Shown piece by piece: positions 30,961-33,899 of a stretch of DNA of 33,899 nucleotides. Within the stretch, counting starts at the first letter, position 1; the number at the start of each line of letters is the position of its first letter. The notes under the pieces were generated by a model, which saw only the letters and a list, made by a program, of their open reading frames with translations, had not been told where the DNA came from and did no database searches. The position numbers and the translations under genes were made by a program. The DNA comes from a virus: positions 1-33,899 of IMG/VR virus record IMGVR_UViG_3300047462_000043; one strand, written 5' to 3'.

Positions 30961-31016
30961 GCTACTTGTCCTCCTTCGGTGTCCGTGATCTTCTTGCCGC
31001 GCTTGCTCTTGGTCAT
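30936..31016 (-). CDS. Possible 26-aa leader peptide
   Basis: ATG 31016 overlaps the stop of the 86-aa gene as ATGA. The basic peptide (MTKSKRGKKITDTEGG...) ends inside the start of the 100-aa gene, 24 bases past it. May couple translation of the two genes. Weak support. Confidence 0.3.
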   Translation of the reverse strand: MTKSKRGKKITDTEGGQVAWEEISST

Positions 31017-31273
31017 CGGGGCTTCCCATCATTAGCGGCGGCAGTATTGGATCGGAAATGCTCTTTCCAGCAAGACACCCGCGCTCGCATCTGCCAATCT
31101 TCCAACTCCATTACCTGCGCGCGCAACCTGTCGATAATACGCCCCTGCTCAAAGATGGTATTCTGAATTTCAAACTTTTGATCGTAGACGCACTTGGCGC
31201 AAGTCGGTGAGACATTTTCGGTCGAGTGGCGTTCTCGGCAACGGAAGCACTCGTACATGGTTTGTTTTTTCAT
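31013..31273 (-). CDS. Zinc-ribbon plus coiled-coil protein, 86 aa
   Basis: ATG 31273 has AGGG seven bases upstream. MYECFRCRERHSTEN ... PTCAKCVYDQ is a two-CxxC ribbon, followed by a helix (FEIQNTIFEQGRIIDRLRA). First gene after the 12-bp array. The longer frame starting at a TTG in the array is rejected. Confidence 0.7.
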   Translation of the reverse strand: MKKQTMYECFRCRERHSTENVSPTCAKCVYDQKFEIQNTIFEQGRIIDRLRAQVMELEDWQMRARVSCWKEHFRSNTAAANDGKPR

Positions 31274-31583
31274 GCAGTCGCCCTGACGCGGTCCCCGATG
31301 CGGTCCCTGATGCGGGCCCCGATGCGGTACCAGATGCGGTCCCAGATGCGGTTCCCAACGCGGTCCCTGATGCGGTCCCTGACGCGGTCCCTGACGCGGT
31401 CCCTGATGCGGGCCCCGACGCGGCCCTCGGTGCGGTACCTGATGCGGTTCCCAACGCGGTCCCTGATGCGGTCCCTGATGCGGTCCCTGACGCTGGCCCT
31501 GACGCGGTCCCTGACGCAATTACTGATACGATTGCCAACGCGGTCACCGACGCGGTACCCCGGCACGGCGTTCTCGGTTCTGT
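31170..31583 (-). other. Open frame after the DUF6745 stop, encoding a Thr-Ala-Ser-Gly repeat
   Basis: Directly after the TGA of the DUF6745 gene (31586-31584) the same frame stays open for 137 codons. It runs through the 12-bp array as GTASGPASGTASGTAS and overlaps the zinc-ribbon gene. There is no ATG; a GTG lies at 31547. Silent-looking variation in the array favours this frame or the opposing plus-strand AVPD frame. Could be a readthrough extension or a dead remnant. Confidence 0.35.
31288..31563. repeat. 12-bp tandem array, 23 units in strict register
   Basis: The unit GCGGTCCCTGAT (plus strand) is repeated 23 times with no indels; the last is degenerate. It fills the 310-bp gap between the DUF6745 and zinc-ribbon genes. 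Most differences fall at every third base (Ala GCG/GCT/GCA, Val GTC/GTA/GTT, Pro CCT/CCC/CCA, Asp GAT/GAC). All three minus frames and two plus frames are open through it. Confidence 0.9.
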
Positions 31584-32450
31584 TCAAGTGAGCACCGCCG
31601 GAGCCGTGTCTATGCCGTTGCGCCACGCAAGCGCTTGACGTACAGTTTTAATCCCCGGCTTGACACCCTCCACGTGCGTCACGCCGATGCTCGGGTTCTT
31701 CATCCTCAAGTACTCACGCTTGCGTCCATCTTTTAGGTCAAGTAGAACCAGCTCGTAGTCGCCGTCTTTGTCGATGACCTCCGCTCCCAACTTCTGCATC
31801 ACGCGCTCGATCCCGATCTTGCGCACGATCTCACGCCGAACCTCCGCGTTCTGCTCCTTCAGCACCATGCCCGCGTCCAGCTTCTCAGCCGGGGTCAGTA
31901 CCAGCTTCTCGTCTACCCAGACGCCGTTTAGCGCGAACTCGCCGTAGCCGTCGGCCCACTCGATAGCCAATCCCTTCTCGTTGTGTAGGTCTCCGGCGGC
32001 GTTCCGGTGAACGGCTCGCGGACGGATGCAGACGAACGCCGTATTTTCGCACAAGACGCAGGCGAACACGCCGGACTTAAGGACAAAGTCGCGCCAGGTG
32101 TTGAAGTCCCACTCTTTGTCGAACTCGACGCCGATGCGCTGCATGTAGTCGTAGAACGCGGTCCATCCTCCGTCGTAGCCACAGCCGAGCCAGTCGATGG
32201 TCTCGCCTTTCTTTACCGTATCGGGTTGCGCCTCGTTCGCGGCCTCGATCATGTCCACTGGGCTCGCGCAGATCACGATCTGCGGCGGCTTCAGCTCGGC
32301 CAAGGTGTAGATGAAGTCGATCCCACGCTGTATCTCCTCCGGGTCATACGAGTCGTCGCCGGACAAAGCCATAGTTTCGTACTCGGCGGCGATCACGTCC
32401 ATGAGCTTCTCCTGCTCGTCCGTCAGGTTCTCGATAAGTTTCTTTTTCAT
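31584..32450 (-). CDS. DUF6745-like protein, 288 aa
   Basis: ATG at 32450 lies one base past the upstream stop, so coupled; a longer frame to 32699 is a shadow. The C-terminal half is diagnostic: GYGEFALNGVWVDEKLVLTP, NAEVRREIVRKIGIERVMQK, MKNPSIGVTHVEGVKPG and VRQALAWRNG. N-terminal helices (EEIQRGIDFIYTLAELKPPQ) precede it. The family is of unknown function and is often near repeat proteins; here it follows the TSVGG repeat protein. Confidence 0.85.
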   Translation of the reverse strand: MKKKLIENLTDEQEKLMDVIAAEYETMALSGDDSYDPEEIQRGIDFIYTLAELKPPQIVICASPVDMIEAANEAQPDTVKKGETIDWLGCGYDGGWTAFYDYMQRIGVEFDKEWDFNTWRDFVLKSGVFACVLCENTAFVCIRPRAVHRNAAGDLHNEKGLAIEWADGYGEFALNGVWVDEKLVLTPAEKLDAGMVLKEQNAEVRREIVRKIGIERVMQKLGAEVIDKDGDYELVLLDLKDGRKREYLRMKNPSIGVTHVEGVKPGIKTVRQALAWRNGIDTAPAVLT

Positions 32451-32451
32451 A

Positions 32452-32841
32452 TCAGTCGATGACGCGCCGCGCCTCTTCCGCGAAATGGTCGTACTCGCGC
32501 ACGCCGCGCACGACGTAGTCGCCGGGCGGTAGCGTCTGTGTTGCGTGCTCCTCGTGTCGTAGCGTCCCGCCTTTCTTGTTCGTGATGCGGATGAAGTACC
32601 GGACCTCTTCTTCTTCCTCGCGGCCGTCGCGCAGCACCAGGATTTTCTGCGTAGCCTCCACGACTTCGACGCCATCCATCTCGGACAAGGCATGTGCATG
32701 CCCCGTCACTTCACCGAGCGCGAGCAAGTAACCTCGCCCGTCCTTCTGCGTCATCGGCTTGCCCTGAGCCGGGAACTCCATGCCGCGAGCCGACAGCGGC
32801 TCGATGATCACGTCTCCCTGCTGATACCAGTCTTTTTTCAC
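32452..32841 (-). CDS. Small conserved phage protein (QGDV...GEVTGHAH...HEEH), 129 aa
   Basis: GTG 32841 with GAGG four or five bases upstream. WYQQGDVIIEPL, LALGEVTGHAHAL, LRHEEHATQTLPPGDYVV and REYDHFAEEARRVID are conserved hallmarks of a small phage/bacterial family with many His/Glu that may bind metal. Role unknown. A 10-codon ATG frame (32880-32848) lies in the gap after the repeat gene and may help coupling. Confidence 0.8.
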   Translation of the reverse strand: MKKDWYQQGDVIIEPLSARGMEFPAQGKPMTQKDGRGYLLALGEVTGHAHALSEMDGVEVVEATQKILVLRDGREEEEEVRYFIRITNKKGGTLRHEEHATQTLPPGDYVVRGVREYDHFAEEARRVID

Positions 32842-32876
32842 AATTCCTCATTCTTTTTTATTGCGGAAATTCTCTT

Positions 32877-33899
32877 TCATTTTAGCGGGCCTCCGCTTTG
32901 GCTATGGCGGCGCGCAACCCCCGCGAAAAACTGCGCGAATATATCCGAACCGTAAGCGCCCTTCGTCCGATCAATGATGCCTTGCACCGTGATCTTGTCC
33001 GGCGTCTCCCGCTGTCCCATCCACACCCGGACCCCGCCTTCACACGCGCCAGTAATCACGCGGTAAGCCTTGATAGCTTCGGCCTTCGTCACTTCGCGGT
33101 CCAAGGTCCACGACTTGAATTCCGTCGTGTCTCGGTTGCCGATCTTGTAGAGAAATCCGTCCCGCGCTTCTGCCAGCGTCTTTCCGTGCGAAAACGCATC
33201 GCCGTTAGTGACGATGTAAGAGATTTCCTTTTTGCCGCAAATAATTACTTTTGCAACTGGGCCGCGACGTGAGACGACTTTTGCCAGGATTCCGTCGTCA
33301 AACGAAAACCCTGCGGCGGCGAAAGACTCCAGGAGCATTTTGCGGCATAGTCTAGCGGCGCTTGGGTCATTCTTTTTCACGTTGACCGGCAGGGTCACCT
33401 TCGCGTTCTCCCGCGCGGTCACGTCGCCGCCCACGGACGTGCAGACAGGCAGGGTCACATTGGCGTTCTCCCACGCGGTCACGTCGCCGCCCACGGACGT
33501 GCAGACAGTCAGGGTCACCTTCGCGTTCTCCCGCGCGGTCACGTCGCCGCCCACGGACGTGCAGACAGTCAGGGTCACCTTCGATTTCTCCCGCGCGGTC
33601 ACGTCGCCGCCCACGGACGTGCAGACAGGCAGGGTCACATTGGCGTTCTCCCACGCGGTCACGTCGCCGCCCACGGACGTGCAGACAGTCAGGGTCACAT
33701 TGGCGTTCTCCCGCGCGGTCACGTCGCCGCCCACGGACGTGCAGACAGTCAGGGTCACCTTCGCGTTCTCCAGCGCGGTCACGTCGCCGCCCACGGACGT
33801 GCAGACAGGCAGGGTCACATTGGCGTTCTCCCACGCGGTCACGTCGCCGCCCACGGACGTGCAGACAGGCAGGGTCACATTGGCGTTCTCCCACGCGGT
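32877..33899 (-). CDS. TSVGG-repeat protein, C-terminal part (gene spans the contig ends)
   Basis: Continues the gene that starts at 454. The repeats (eight TSVGGDVT copies on this side, two lying in the duplicated end) give way at about 33388 to a ~165-residue C-terminal domain. Its hallmarks are [56 protein letters not shown] and [20 protein letters not shown]. That domain is familiar from phage and Firmicute repeat proteins of unknown function. An M at 33878 is inside the repeats and is not a true start. Confidence 0.85.
   Translation of the reverse strand, partial: TAWENANVTLPVCTSVGGDVTAWENANVTLPVCTSVGGDVTALENAKVTLTVCTSVGGDVTARENANVTLTVCTSVGGDVTAWENANVTLPVCTSVGGDVTAREKSKVTLTVCTSVGGDVTARENAKVTLTVCTSVGGDVTAWENANVTLPVCTSVGGDVTARENAKVTLPVNVKKNDPSAARLCRKMLLESFAAAGFSFDDGILAKVVSRRGPVAKVIICGKKEISYIVTNGDAFSHGKTLAEARDGFLYKIGNRDTTEFKSWTLDREVTKAEAIKAYRVITGACEGGVRVWMGQRETPDKITVQGIIDRTKGAYGSDIFAQFFAGVARRHSQSGGPLK
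33390..33899. repeat. 60-bp tandem repeat array, right part
   Basis: Eight full copies of the same 60-bp unit as at 1-366 plus a partial. After removing the duplicated 127 bases, twelve TSVGGDV copies remain in the whole gene. Variant positions (Trp/Leu/Arg; Asn/Lys; Pro/Thr) are combined in mosaic fashion along the array. Confidence 0.95.
33773..33899. repeat. Right copy of the 127-bp terminal duplication
   Basis: Identical to 1-127. See the left copy: this is most likely the k-mer overlap of a circular assembly. Confidence 0.9.

Noticed and set aside
31013-31519. 168-aa collagen-like N-terminal extension of the zinc-ribbon protein
   Set aside because: It starts at TTG inside the array; the ATG at 31273 has a proper ribosome site, and the array variation does not favour this frame.
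31207-31638. Plus-strand 143-aa AVPD repeat ORF
   Set aside because: GTG start inside the antisense of the zinc-ribbon gene, no ribosome site seen, and opposite to all other genes; kept only as an alternative reading of the array.
33390-33899. Diversity-generating retroelement target
   Set aside because: Variable positions are not adenine-specific, and no reverse transcriptase or template repeat was seen.

Overview
This window looks like the complete genome of an uncultured tailed bacteriophage. Every credible gene lies on the minus strand, so transcription runs right to left. A terminase, portal, scaffold and capsid block, a hub-like tail protein and three Ala/Gln-rich candidate ejection proteins are present. 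No tape measure or tail sheath was seen, so a short-tailed (podovirus-type) virion is likely. I saw no integrase, DNA polymerase, phage RNA polymerase or tRNA. Sigma70-like promoters, AGGAG-type ribosome sites and Sec signal peptides point to a bacterial host that cannot be named from this sequence.

The first and last 127 bases are identical and lie inside a 60-bp tandem repeat array. The N-terminus of a repeat protein sits at the left end and its C-terminal domain at the right end. They join in frame if one 127-bp copy is removed, which suggests a circular (or circularly permuted) genome of 33,772 bp. The junction gene would encode 449 residues with 12 repeats, but repeat collapse in assembly could hide more copies.

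Layout in transcription order. (1) 4.9-2.0 kb, early or replication block: CxxC microproteins, a PD-(D/E)XK nuclease, a possible single-strand binding or recombination accessory protein, a NinG-like HNH protein and a winged-helix protein. (2) 1.9-0.6 kb: replisome-organiser-like protein and an unknown. (3) 0.45 kb through the junction to 31.6 kb: the TSVGG-repeat protein, a small QGDV...GEVTGHAH family protein and a DUF6745 protein, then a 12-bp repeat array. (4) 31.3-28.0 kb: a chain of very small, often zinc-binding proteins. (5) 28-22 kb: small terminase candidate, large terminase, KTSC protein, a GroES-like co-chaperonin and portal. (6) 22-19 kb: three exported proteins and a tail appendage. 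(7) 19-12 kb: scaffold, major capsid, decoration-like protein, connector and hub. (8) 12-6 kb: three ejection proteins. (9) 6.3-4.9 kb: lysis cassette.

The most striking feature is not a protein. The three best promoters (612-584, 2034-2006, 4901-4873), all with exactly 17-bp spacing, are each followed within a few bases of the expected transcription start by an RNA of about 90-110 nt. In each, two long complementary pairs interleave in the order A-B-A'-B', the hallmark of a pseudoknot. Two of the three share sequence, with compensating changes in the stems. In the third, A' can instead pair perfectly with the Shine-Dalgarno region of the repeat-protein gene. I propose a family of phage leader RNAs acting as attenuators, antiterminators or riboswitch-like controls. 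This is an inference and needs structural and transcript evidence.
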